Shown here in pieces: positions 36,382 to 43,883 of a stretch of DNA of 64,000 nt; positions within the stretch are counted from its first letter, which is position 1; every line of letters starts with the position of its first letter. A program made the translations under genes and the position numbers. The notes below the pieces were generated by a model. That model ran no database searches. It saw only the letters and a program-made list of their open reading frames with translations, and was not told the DNA's origin. This stretch comes from Bacteroidales bacterium. GTDB taxonomy: Bacteria > Bacteroidota > Bacteroidia > Bacteroidales > UBA932. The stretch lies in contig JAFTCB010000018.1 in assembly GCA_017454905.1 (NCBI GenBank), forward strand, positions 1 through 64,000, in the 5' to 3' direction.

Positions 36382-36719
36382 TGTTGACAATATGTGGATG
36401 GATTGTTGATAAGTGAGCTGATTTAAAAATGAAGAAAACGATATACAATAAATTGGTTTATATTCTTTTATGATTTTATCTTTCTTGCAATGATAGATTT
36501 TGGGGCCGGGAAGTGGGGGAGTTGGGGGAGAATCAACATCATTGTTAACTTTATTTGAATTTTATAAAATATTGGGTTTCTTGTGCTTATTACTTTGTTT
36601 TCTAATCCATAATTTCAGGTTATCCCGTTTTCTGAACACTGTTGATAATTTGTTGGATAATATTTGTAAATTTTACAAAATAAAACCAAAGATTTACAAA
36701 AGTTAACAAGAAAACAGGG
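36382..36719. other. AT-rich intergenic region with DnaA-box-like 9-mers
   Basis: About 340 bp without a gene. Contains TGTTGATAA at 36404-36412 and 36640-36648, each one base from the DnaA box complement TGTGGATAA. Weaker relatives are TGTGGATGG (36393-36401), TGTTGACAA (36382-36390) and TTGGATAA (36653-36660). Also a TGTAA-ATT-TTACA repeat (36665-36677) and TTTACAAAAGTTAAC (36693-36707), the latter resembling the XRE sites. Possible replication-related or regulatory DNA; unproven. Confidence 0.3.
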
Positions 36720-36751
36720 TTTGTCCGCCTCCGCAAAAAGAACTATCTTTG
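36720..36751 (+). promoter_or_regulatory. Promoter of queA
   Basis: TTTG (36720-36723), 20 nt, TATCTTTG (36744-36751), full consensus. It excludes an upstream TTG start at 36749, which lies inside the -7 box. Confidence 0.75.
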
Positions 36752-36760
36752 CGGCGCATT

Positions 36761-37966
36761 ATGATACCGCAGATTCATATCGAAGACTTTTCCTATCCGC
36801 TTCCTGACGAGCGGATTGCCAAATATCCGCTCGAAGAGCGTGATGCGTCGAAATTGCTGATTTACCGCGATGGACAGGTGGGCGAGCGCAAATTCCGCAA
36901 TCTCGCGGAGGAATTGCCGGCGGGCTGCCTGATGATATTCAATGATACAAAGGTAGTTCCGGCCCGTTTGTTCTTCCGGCGTGCCACCGGTGCGCATGTC
37001 GAGATTTTCTGTCTGGATCCGGACGATCCTGCGGAATACAACACCAATTTCGCCGCGACGGAGCGGTGCCGTTGGAAGTGCGTGATCGGGAACGCGAAAC
37101 GCCTGAAAGCCGGCGAGGTCCTGACCCTGGACGCCGGTTCCGGCGCCTGGGACGGGATCGAGCCGACGGCGCGCCTGATCAGCCGAGCCGGCCAGACCGG
37201 CGTGGTGGAGTTCAGCTGGCGGGGCGGCCTGCCGTTTTCCCGCGTGCTGGAACTCTGCGGCCAGGTGCCTATCCCGCCGTACCTGAACCGGGAGACAGAG
37301 GCGATCGACCTGGAGCGATACCAGACCCTTTATGCGCATATCCGCGGGTCCGTTGCAGCGCCGACGGCGGGCCTGCATTTCACGCAGCGCGTGCTGGACG
37401 ATATCGCCGCTCGCGGGATCGAGACGGCGAATGTGTGCCTGCACGTGGGGGCGGGAACCTTCCTGCCGGTCAAGAGTTCGCTCGTGTCCGAGCATCCGAT
37501 GCATCGCGAACCGTTCGTGGTGAGCCGGGACCTGCTCTGCCGGCTCCGGGATTGCAGCCAGCCGGTGGTGGCTGTCGGGACGACTTCCGTGCGCACGCTT
37601 GAATCCTTATATTATGTAGGCATCAGCTGCCTGGAAGGGGGCTCTCCGGCCGACGTGGAGCAGTGGGCGCCCTATGAGCGCACGTATGCTCCGACGCGGG
37701 CCGAAGCCCTGGATGCCATCGTGCGCTACCTGGATGCCAACGGGCTGCAGGAACTGAAGGTCGGCACGCGCATCATCATCGTTCCGGGATTCCGTTTCCG
37801 GGTCGTGGATGCGATGGTGACCAATTTCCACCAGCCGCAGAGCACGCTTCTGCTGCTGATTTCGGCTTTTGTCGGCGGCGACTGGCATACCATCTACGAC
37901 TACGCGCTTGCGAACGGGTTCCGGTTCTTGAGTTATGGGGACTCTTCGTTGCTTTTCCGACGCTAA
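36761..37966 (+). CDS. queA: S-adenosylmethionine:tRNA ribosyltransferase-isomerase
   Basis: 401 residues from ATG 36761. DFSYPLPDERIAKYPLEERD, the FNDTKVVPARL motif, IPPYLNRE, the APTAGLHFT motif and the C-terminal TNFHQPQSTLLLLISAF are diagnostic. Adds the epoxycyclopentane moiety to 7-deazaguanine in tRNA, the penultimate queuosine step. Longer than the about 350-residue E. coli enzyme, as in other Bacteroidota. No other queuosine gene is in the window. Confidence 0.96.
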   Translation: MIPQIHIEDFSYPLPDERIAKYPLEERDASKLLIYRDGQVGERKFRNLAEELPAGCLMIFNDTKVVPARLFFRRATGAHVEIFCLDPDDPAEYNTNFAATERCRWKCVIGNAKRLKAGEVLTLDAGSGAWDGIEPTARLISRAGQTGVVEFSWRGGLPFSRVLELCGQVPIPPYLNRETEAIDLERYQTLYAHIRGSVAAPTAGLHFTQRVLDDIAARGIETANVCLHVGAGTFLPVKSSLVSEHPMHREPFVVSRDLLCRLRDCSQPVVAVGTTSVRTLESLYYVGISCLEGGSPADVEQWAPYERTYAPTRAEALDAIVRYLDANGLQELKVGTRIIIVPGFRFRVVDAMVTNFHQPQSTLLLLISAFVGGDWHTIYDYALANGFRFLSYGDSSLLFRR

Positions 37967-37979
37967 TTAGTTATCTTTG
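37949..37979 (+). promoter_or_regulatory. Promoter of the acyltransferase gene at 38002
   Basis: TTG (37949-37951), 20 nt, TATCTTTG (37972-37979), 22 nt before ATG 38002; the -33 box lies in the end of queA. Confidence 0.6.
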
Positions 37980-38001
37980 TCAGACACTCTGAAACTGACC
38001 G

Positions 38002-39150
38002 ATGGAAGCGAATGACTTCGAGAATATCCGGCCCTATACCGATGAAGAGACCGTAGCGGCGATGGAGCGCGTGTCGCGCCATCCGATGCTGCCGGTCATT
38101 TCCAAGTATCTGTTTCCGGACCAGCCCGTGGGGAGCCTTGCGCAGAAGTTGCGCAGCATTTCCAGCACGGATGAATTCCAGGACAAAGTGATGATCGATG
38201 TCGTGGAGTCCATCATCCGCAACACTTCCGCCGGTTTCACTTTCAGCGGGACGGAGCATCTGGAATCGCTGGCAGGGCATCGTTTCCTGGCCATTTCCAA
38301 CCACCGCGATATCGTTCTCGACCCGGCTCTGGTCCAGTATACCATGTTCCGTCAGGGCTTGCCGTATACGGAGATTTGCGTGGGATCCAACTTGCTGACA
38401 AGCAAGCTGATAGAAGATTTGATGCGCTCCAACCGCATGATCAAGGTCATCCGCGGGATCAGCGCGCGCCAGTTGTACCTGAGTTCCCAGAACCTGTCCA
38501 GTTATATCCGCGGGACGATCACGACCGACCGGGCGTCCATCTGGATCGCACAGCGCGAAGGGCGCACCAAGAACGGCATCGACACCACGGAGCAGGGCTT
38601 GCTCAAGATGTTCGACATGAGCGGAGAAGGGACGTTCGAGGAGAATTTCAAGGCGCTGAACATCCTTCCGATGAGCATTTCCTATGAATATGAGCCCTGC
38701 GACTCGCGGAAAGCCCGGGAGATCCTGCTGCGGCGCGAAGGACCTTACACGAAGAAGCCGAAGGAGGACCTGCACAGCATCCTGACGGGAATCCGCCAGC
38801 AGAAAGGACATATCCACCTGGCGTTCGGAGCTCCGCTGACCGCGGAAGAAATCGCGGAAGCGGCCCGCGCCGACAAGAACGAGCGTTATCAGGCGATCCG
38901 TCAGACGCTCGACCGCCGCATCATCGGGGGTTACCAGCTCTGGAAAACCAATTACATGGCGCACGACATGCTGCACGGCCGGTCCGAGTATCTCCGGGCC
39001 GGGCTGTATACCGACGCGGACCGGGATGCTTTCGATGATTACATCGCGCACAAACTCGGAAAACTGGAGTGGCGGCTGGACCATGCTGCGCTGCGTTACC
39101 TGTTCCTGAATATCTATGCTTCGCCGGTGGACAGCAAGAAGAACCTCTAG
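38002..39150 (+). CDS. PlsC-like acyltransferase
   Basis: 382 residues. Box I reads AISNHRDIVLDPAL (His101, Asp107; H-X5-D spacing like the gene at 22509). The region WIAQREGRTKNGIDTTEQGL matches the substrate-binding box (FxEGxR type), and ALNILPMSISYEYEPCD follows. No membrane helix is evident. The family includes 1-acylglycerol-phosphate acyltransferases; this longer subtype is common in Bacteroidota and its substrate is uncertain. Confidence 0.8.
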   Translation: MEANDFENIRPYTDEETVAAMERVSRHPMLPVISKYLFPDQPVGSLAQKLRSISSTDEFQDKVMIDVVESIIRNTSAGFTFSGTEHLESLAGHRFLAISNHRDIVLDPALVQYTMFRQGLPYTEICVGSNLLTSKLIEDLMRSNRMIKVIRGISARQLYLSSQNLSSYIRGTITTDRASIWIAQREGRTKNGIDTTEQGLLKMFDMSGEGTFEENFKALNILPMSISYEYEPCDSRKAREILLRREGPYTKKPKEDLHSILTGIRQQKGHIHLAFGAPLTAEEIAEAARADKNERYQAIRQTLDRRIIGGYQLWKTNYMAHDMLHGRSEYLRAGLYTDADRDAFDDYIAHKLGKLEWRLDHAALRYLFLNIYASPVDSKKNL

Positions 39151-39228
39151 GGTCCCCTGCTTTCCGCTTTTGTTACACAATTTATATTATGTTAAGAAGA
39201 GGATATAACACACTCTCCCTATATTAGT

Positions 39229-39849
39229 ATGATACTCCACAAGTTCCTCTTCTTTCTTCTTCTTTTGATGCTTGGCTGTCAGCCTTCAGCGACCGAGCAG
39301 GCTATCCGCCGGCAGCTGGAGGACTACCCGCAGTCCCGCGTGCAGGACATCTACAAGAGTTTCTGCCAGGACAACCTGGGACCGGGACATCTTATTCCGG
39401 ATCCCGAATATGCCCGGACTTATCTGCGGGAAGAACTATCGGCCTTCCGGGCCGAGCTGGACAGTTCCCGCCGTGTAGCTCCCGCATACCGGTACTATCC
39501 CGCAGGTGACCGGGGGAATTACGTGCGCGTTGACCTCTCCGTGGTTATGGACGGCCTGGTTAGCGAAGAGGCGCTGCTGGACGCATTCGTGCGAAGCGCC
39601 AATGAAGGAAAGACAGTCAGCTCCGGGCAATGGGTAGCCAAGTGGAACGGCGTTGCCGCCATCCTCCGCAGCGGCTTCCCGGACATCCCTTATGCGGACA
39701 AGGATCTGCAGCGGTTGGACTCCCTCATCCGGGAAGGACACCTGATCATGCACCACAGCCCGGAATATGAGGAGACCTATCATCCTCATTACAGGATCAT
39801 TTCAAAGGAGATCTTCGAATCCGAACTCAAACCCTTGATTGACCGCTGA
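39229..39849 (+). CDS. Lipoprotein of unknown function
   Basis: 206 residues. Signal peptide MILHKFLFFLLLLMLGC with a lipobox (LMLGC), so a lipid-anchored envelope protein. Mature part is mixed alpha/beta with conserved-looking segments VQDIYKSFCQDNLGPGHLI and ETYHPHYRIISKEIFE. Not a family I can name. The 78-nt upstream gap has a -7-like TATATTAG. Its 3' end abuts the umuC fragment. Confidence 0.75.
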   Translation: MILHKFLFFLLLLMLGCQPSATEQAIRRQLEDYPQSRVQDIYKSFCQDNLGPGHLIPDPEYARTYLREELSAFRAELDSSRRVAPAYRYYPAGDRGNYVRVDLSVVMDGLVSEEALLDAFVRSANEGKTVSSGQWVAKWNGVAAILRSGFPDIPYADKDLQRLDSLIREGHLIMHHSPEYEETYHPHYRIISKEIFESELKPLIDR

Positions 39850-39860
39850 CAGCTGGTACG

Positions 39861-40117
39861 ATGTACGCCTTGGCCGACTGCAACAATTCTTCAAGATAAG
39901 GGACATCGTGGAGAAGAACCATGTCCATGTCTTCTCGGGGAATTTCGCGATGTACGGCGACATGTCCCGAAGGGTACAGGAGGTGCTCAGGTGCTACTCC
40001 CCTTCCATCGAAGTCTACTCGATCGACGAAGCGTTCCTGGACCTGGACGGTATCGACGTGGATTTCGACAAGTACGCCAAGGAGATCTCCCGGGCCAAGG
40101 AGCTCGGTCTGCTCTGA
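39861..40117 (+). pseudogene. umuC (Y-family DNA polymerase) remnant
   Basis: ATG 39861 starts MYALADCNN, the exact N-terminus expected for UmuC-type polymerases, but that frame stops after 12 residues. In another frame from about 39884 the sequence resumes as FFKIRDIVEKNHVHVFSGNF and includes YSIDEAFLDLDGI (catalytic D-E motif), then ends at 40117. So there is an internal deletion of about 60 codons and loss of the whole C-terminal two thirds. Non-functional. Probably debris of an SOS or plasmid/phage-linked umuDC locus. Confidence 0.8.
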
Positions 40118-40118
40118 C

Positions 40119-40970
40119 CTACTTTTTCCTCAGGCCGTTCAAAAGCCCTTCAAGGGCATTGACGCCCTCGTTGAGGGCCTTCTCGATGTCATCGCCGGAG
40201 GCCCTGTTCTGACTGGCTTCCGTGGCTTCCTTGGAGGTCCTGCCAAGCAACCCTTCCAGTTGCTGCATCATTTCCGCCTGCCTGGACATGTCGTTCACCT
40301 CGAACTTGTAGTCCTGCGGAAGTTCAAATACCTCGGGATAGGGATTGGCCAGGTGGATGTTGCGCAGATAGGTCCTGATGCCGCTCTCATCCTTCAGGAT
40401 GGCGATGCCGGTCTCCAGGTCCGTATAGGTCGTCTCGGACCATTTTTCGCTGTCGTCAGTATGGATGACCCGGCGCATATGGCACCAGCGGCCGGCTTCC
40501 GGGACGATGTCAACCTCCGCCTCCTCCTGGGCACGGCCCGATGTCATCGTCCCGGCCATCGCCTTCAGGGCCTCGGTCGGGATCTTCGTGACGGTCCTGG
40601 CCTCGTCATTGATCTTGTAGATGGCCAGGCTGTCCGGGATGGAGAGTTCCTTGAGGATTTCCCGCTGGCCGGTGGCGGCGTTCACGCCGAAACTCACGGT
40701 GAATTCCCGCCTGGACACGGCATCATAGAACACCTTGGCCAGGTATCCCTCCCGGCTGATCCGGTAGGCGCAGTAGGTGACGGTGGCCGCCGGCTGGCGG
40801 AGCTCCGGCTTCCCGCCATCGTCATTCTTCGACAGCCCGAGCGCGACCTCGGCGGGGCTGGAAGGCACATCAAAATAGGTGTACGGACTGGGCACGCCGC
40901 CCGTCCCCTGGGCACTGGCCGCACTGCACGCCAAAGCGAGCAGGGACAGCATCAAGATGGTCTTTTTCAT
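40119..40970 (-). CDS. Secreted protein of unknown function
   Basis: 283 residues with a signal peptide (MKKTILMLSLLALACSAASAQ). Mature part is beta-rich with WCHMRRVIHTDDSEKWSETT, TDLETGIAILKDES and NPYPEVFELPQDYKFEVND. This pattern resembles periplasmic DUF4412-type beta proteins, but I would not assign it. The C-terminus is a low-complexity helical tail. Last gene of an operon with a lipoprotein (15 nt upstream) and a small LuxR-type HTH protein. Confidence 0.75.
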   Translation of the reverse strand: MKKTILMLSLLALACSAASAQGTGGVPSPYTYFDVPSSPAEVALGLSKNDDGGKPELRQPAATVTYCAYRISREGYLAKVFYDAVSRREFTVSFGVNAATGQREILKELSIPDSLAIYKINDEARTVTKIPTEALKAMAGTMTSGRAQEEAEVDIVPEAGRWCHMRRVIHTDDSEKWSETTYTDLETGIAILKDESGIRTYLRNIHLANPYPEVFELPQDYKFEVNDMSRQAEMMQQLEGLLGRTSKEATEASQNRASGDDIEKALNEGVNALEGLLNGLRKK

Positions 40971-40985
40971 TTCTTTGCTACTGTG

Positions 40986-41606
40986 TTATTTATTCAACTG
41001 CCTGTCAGCTTCCTTGACAGCCTCTTCCACCGACTTGGTAATCCCGTCGATAAAGGTGGCCTCGATGTAATTACCCTTCGGAGCGTAGATCTTGCACACC
41101 CAGAACTGATCATTCAGGCGGTAGCACCATTTGGGCTCCGCAGCCGTAAGAATCTTGCCCAAATCAGCTTCGTCCAGTGCGTGGGCCGGGTCATCATTGG
41201 AAAAACCGAAGCCCAGCACGTTCTTGCCGTCCTGGGACTTGGACTTGGTGAGAGCGTACAGTTTACGGATGTACGCCTCCACTTCTTCCTGGGTATAAGC
41301 ACCTTCGGCTTTCTTATAAGTGACCCTGGCCATATGACCGGGCTCGGGCATGCCGCTGAACTCGGTTTTGGCGGCATCGTAGGGAGCGTCAAGTCTGACG
41401 TCTGAAAACTTGAAACCATAGTCGCGCTGGATCACGGCCTCGAACTGCTCGTTCGGCGTCATATCCTTGTAGGCCTTGGCGACAGGCTTTGCCGCTTCTT
41501 TTGCCGTCTCGTTGCCGGGAGCGGCGGTCTTGCTGTTGGAATTGCCGCCGCATGATACCGCGGCCAGCACGGCCGCAAACAGGAGAAAGTTCTTTAACTG
41601 TTTCAT
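40986..41606 (-). CDS. Lipoprotein of unknown function
   Basis: 206 residues from ATG 41606. Lipobox AAVSCGG after MKQLKNFLLFAAVL, followed by a 30-residue Ala/Lys-rich tether. Mature domain contains FEAVIQRDYGFKFSDVRL and WCYRLNDQFWVCKIYAPKGNY. Family not recognised. Lies between the LuxR-type gene (37-nt gap) and the secreted protein (15-nt gap), suggesting one envelope-related operon. Confidence 0.75.
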   Translation of the reverse strand: MKQLKNFLLFAAVLAAVSCGGNSNSKTAAPGNETAKEAAKPVAKAYKDMTPNEQFEAVIQRDYGFKFSDVRLDAPYDAAKTEFSGMPEPGHMARVTYKKAEGAYTQEEVEAYIRKLYALTKSKSQDGKNVLGFGFSNDDPAHALDEADLGKILTAAEPKWCYRLNDQFWVCKIYAPKGNYIEATFIDGITKSVEEAVKEADRQLNK

Positions 41607-41643
41607 GATTCGTGTATTGTTTTCAGTAATTGATCCCAATGAC

Positions 41644-41862
41644 TCAAATAAGACCCTGCTGGATCGCGAAACGGATGAGCATGGCCGTACTTTCAACGTT
41701 CAGCTTCTCCTTGAGTTTCTTCCGGTACCACTTGATGGTCGGCAGGGTCAGGCACAGCTCCTTCGCGATCTCCGGACTGGTCTTCCCTTCGGCGATCAGC
41801 TGGATGATCCTGTGTTCCTTTTTCGAAATCCGGATGACGTTGTCTTCTTCTGTTATCACCAT
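41644..41862 (-). CDS. Stand-alone LuxR/GerE-type HTH protein
   Basis: 72 residues, almost only a GerE-type HTH: HRIIQLIAEGKTSPEIAKEL, then CLTLPTIKWYRKKLKEKL and ESTAMLIRFAIQQGL. It has no sensor domain. Its HTH resembles the C-terminal domain of the divergent TPR-LuxR protein (both contain PTIKWYR), so the two may bind the same operators, one as regulator and the other as competitor or partner. Similar to small GerE-like regulators of other bacteria. Heads the reverse-strand operon with two envelope proteins. Confidence 0.8.
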   Translation of the reverse strand: MVITEEDNVIRISKKEHRIIQLIAEGKTSPEIAKELCLTLPTIKWYRKKLKEKLNVESTAMLIRFAIQQGLI

Positions 41863-41916
41863 AGATCCGTGGTTTTTCTGTTTGCAAATTTCGGGTGTAT
41901 CCTAGAGAAAAACACC

Positions 41917-41952
41917 ATCCCAAGGGATAGTATGCCCTATCCGTTTGGATAG
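41917..41952. promoter_or_regulatory. Two tandem palindromes between the divergent LuxR-type genes
   Basis: ATCCC-AA-GGGAT (41917-41928) and CTATCC-GTTT-GGATAG (41937-41952), centres 22 bp apart, two helical turns. Placed upstream of the -33 box at 41967 and between both start codons, ideal for co-regulation of the pair. Confidence 0.5.
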
Positions 41953-41966
41953 AATTGTGCGTTTTT

Positions 41967-41998
41967 TTTGCGTGTGCCTCCGATTCTTCGTACCTTCA
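41967..41998 (+). promoter_or_regulatory. Promoter of the TPR-LuxR gene
   Basis: TTTG (41967-41970), 20 nt, TACCTTCA (41991-41998), two mismatches in the -7 box, as expected for an activator-dependent promoter. ATG 42003 follows 4 nt later. Confidence 0.45.
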
Positions 41999-42002
41999 TC
42001 GC

Positions 42003-43205
42003 ATGAAAAGGATCCTCCTCTGCTGCATGTTCTTCTGCCTGACCGGGGCGGCGGTTTCCCGTGCGCAATACATCGATCACCGGGACCACGAACTGGACTC
42101 CCTGGAGGGTTTTGTCGTCGGATGGACAGCGGAAAGGATTGCCGCCTCGAGCGACGAGGATTGTACGGCCCTGGCGGAAGCCTATTCCGGACTGATGTGG
42201 GGATATATGCAGATCAATCCCGACCGGGGATTGTATTTCGGGCGGAAACTGCTGGCGCTGGGGGTTCACAAGGACTGGCTCTGGCGGCAGTTCGACGCCG
42301 ACCGCGTCATCGGCCAGTATCACTATGCGAAGGGGCAATACGACAGCGCCTTCTTCTACTACAATGCCGCGCAGGCCGTCATCGACCGGATGCCCGGCCG
42401 CTACGAGCAGGTGAACATCGATGACGTCCAGTCCCAGCTGTATGGGACCGTCGGCAATCTGTACAATGTCCTGGATTCCATCCCCAGGGCGATGGAGTAC
42501 TACCGCAAGGCCGGGGAGATCTTCGAGCGCTACGGCTGGCTGAACAGCAGCGCCGTCCTCTATCACAATATGGGCGAGACCTATCTGGAAGCAGGAGACC
42601 TCCAGGAAGCCGAAACCTGCTATGACAAGGCGCTGCAGTATGGTCGGGAAGCGGCCGACTCCCTGCAGATTGCCGAGGCCCTCTCAGGCTTGGGAGCCTT
42701 GTATCTTCAAAAGGGCCAGACCAACAAGGCGCTTCGCCTTCTCCAGGAGGCCGACGGGTACTTCTCCACCCATCAGGACCAGGAATTCGGCCACCGGATC
42801 GAAGCGCTCGACCTGATCGGCAAGGTATTGAAGGCCCAGAAGCGCCAGTTATGGGCGATGGTCGCCGGAGGTACGGCCCTTATCCTGCTGCTTGCCGGCT
42901 TCCTCCTCGTCCTGCTGCGCACCCGGCGGCTGCACAGGGAGAAGGAAGCCGCGGACGAAGTCATCGACCAGGCTCTCGAACAGGCAGCGCCGCGCATCGT
43001 CCTGGAGAAGGACGTCGGTCTTACCGACCGCGAGCGGGAAATCCTGCCTCTGCTGGCCGAGGGCCTCACCAGCAACCAGATAGCAGACAAACTCTACCTG
43101 TCGCAACCCACCATCAAATGGTACCGCCGCCGGCTGCTGGACCGCTTCGACGCCAAAAACACCACGGAAATGATCGCAAAAGCCCGCGAGCAGGGGCTGC
43201 TGTAG
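42003..43205 (+). CDS. Membrane TPR protein with C-terminal LuxR HTH
   Basis: 400 residues from ATG 42003. Signal/anchor (MKRILLCCMFFCLTGAAVS), a periplasmic TPR domain (about 60-275, e.g. SAVLYHNMGETYLEAGDLQE), one transmembrane helix (about 283-305), then a cytoplasmic linker and a GerE-type HTH (about 337-400, LTDREREILPLLAEGLTSNQ, PTIKWYRRRL). A one-component, membrane-spanning regulator that could sense a periplasmic signal through its TPRs. Divergent from the operon that encodes the small HTH protein and two envelope proteins. Confidence 0.88.
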   Translation: MKRILLCCMFFCLTGAAVSRAQYIDHRDHELDSLEGFVVGWTAERIAASSDEDCTALAEAYSGLMWGYMQINPDRGLYFGRKLLALGVHKDWLWRQFDADRVIGQYHYAKGQYDSAFFYYNAAQAVIDRMPGRYEQVNIDDVQSQLYGTVGNLYNVLDSIPRAMEYYRKAGEIFERYGWLNSSAVLYHNMGETYLEAGDLQEAETCYDKALQYGREAADSLQIAEALSGLGALYLQKGQTNKALRLLQEADGYFSTHQDQEFGHRIEALDLIGKVLKAQKRQLWAMVAGGTALILLLAGFLLVLLRTRRLHREKEAADEVIDQALEQAAPRIVLEKDVGLTDREREILPLLAEGLTSNQIADKLYLSQPTIKWYRRRLLDRFDAKNTTEMIAKAREQGLL

Positions 43206-43214
43206 GCGTCCGGC

Positions 43215-43524
43215 CTACCGCTTCGCGGCCTTGGAATCGTCCCACTGGCCGTAGCCGATGACGATCTTCCCCTGGACCAGGTTGCCTCCCAGGGAGCAGA
43301 ACGGGAACACGCAGTTCCGGCAGATGTGATTCTCCCCCTTCCCGGCGGAAGGGATTGTACTTGACCATCTCCTCCGCGGGCGTGACGTTGGGCATGAAGA
43401 CGTTGGCCCCGGACATGATGCCCATTTCGCGGCCGCGCGGATCCAGCACCTCAAGCGCGGTGGCGGCGGCCATTCCGGTGGCGGTTATGGCGGAGGCACG
43501 CGGTAAACAGCACACAGACAGCAA
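43215..43524 (-). pseudogene. hydE ([FeFe]-hydrogenase maturase) C-terminal remnant
   Basis: One reverse frame reads ATGMAAATALEVLDPRGRE, then SGANVFMPNVTPAE, the C-terminal core of HydE-type radical SAM proteins. Another frame continues with ENHICRNC and IGYGQWDDSK before a stop at 43215, also HydE-like. The frames are joined by an indel near 43340-43350, and the N-terminal about 250 residues, including the radical SAM cluster, are missing. Remnant of a lost hydrogenase maturation gene. Confidence 0.7.
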
Positions 43525-43569
43525 GAAAAGAGGCCACTTTCCTGAGGCAGACGAGGCATCCCTTGCAGT

Positions 43570-43710
43570 TCAGTATCCGTAAATGAGTCCGTATTTGTCG
43601 TGAAGGCTCCTGAGAGAGCCGTCCGATTTCATTCTTTGAATCGTTGAATTGATTCGCTTCAGCAGGTCGTCCTTCCCTTTCTGCATGAGGACACCGATTT
43701 CTCCGCCACC
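43570..43710 (-). pseudogene. Periplasmic solute-binding protein C-terminal remnant
   Basis: Reverse frame ends VLMQKGKDDLLKRINSTIQR, then MKSDGSLRSLHDKYGLIYGY and a stop at 43570. This is the typical last helix region of family 3 (amino-acid type) substrate-binding proteins. Sequence further upstream is not recognisable in this frame. Together with the hydE fragment it makes 43206-43850 a zone of decayed genes; I see no intact gene there. Confidence 0.5.
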
Positions 43711-43830
43711 GGCACCACCTAGGCCGTGGCGAAAGATCTCCCGCCTCCGGGACGAGGAATTCGACAACCTGGCCCCGATCCGCTACTGCTTCAACGTGGA
43801 GCGGGAATTCATTTGCCGTTTCCGGAAGCG

Positions 43831-43862
43831 TTTGATATTGTGCTGAATTCTTGTTATTTTTG
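43831..43862 (+). promoter_or_regulatory. Promoter of the beta-propeller gene
   Basis: TTTG (43831-43834), 20 nt, TATTTTTG (43855-43862), full consensus, 21 nt before ATG 43884. Confidence 0.7.
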
Positions 43863-43883
43863 CGACTTTGAAACCTGACCGTC

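Noticed and set aside
36749-36760. TTG start for queA
   Set aside because: The TTG is part of the -7 box TATCTTTG, so it would not be transcribed as a start codon.
43649-43846. Small forward ORF ending in REFICRFRKRLILC
   Set aside because: No signal, no homology I recognise, and it overlaps the reverse-strand binding-protein remnant; not enough support for a gene.
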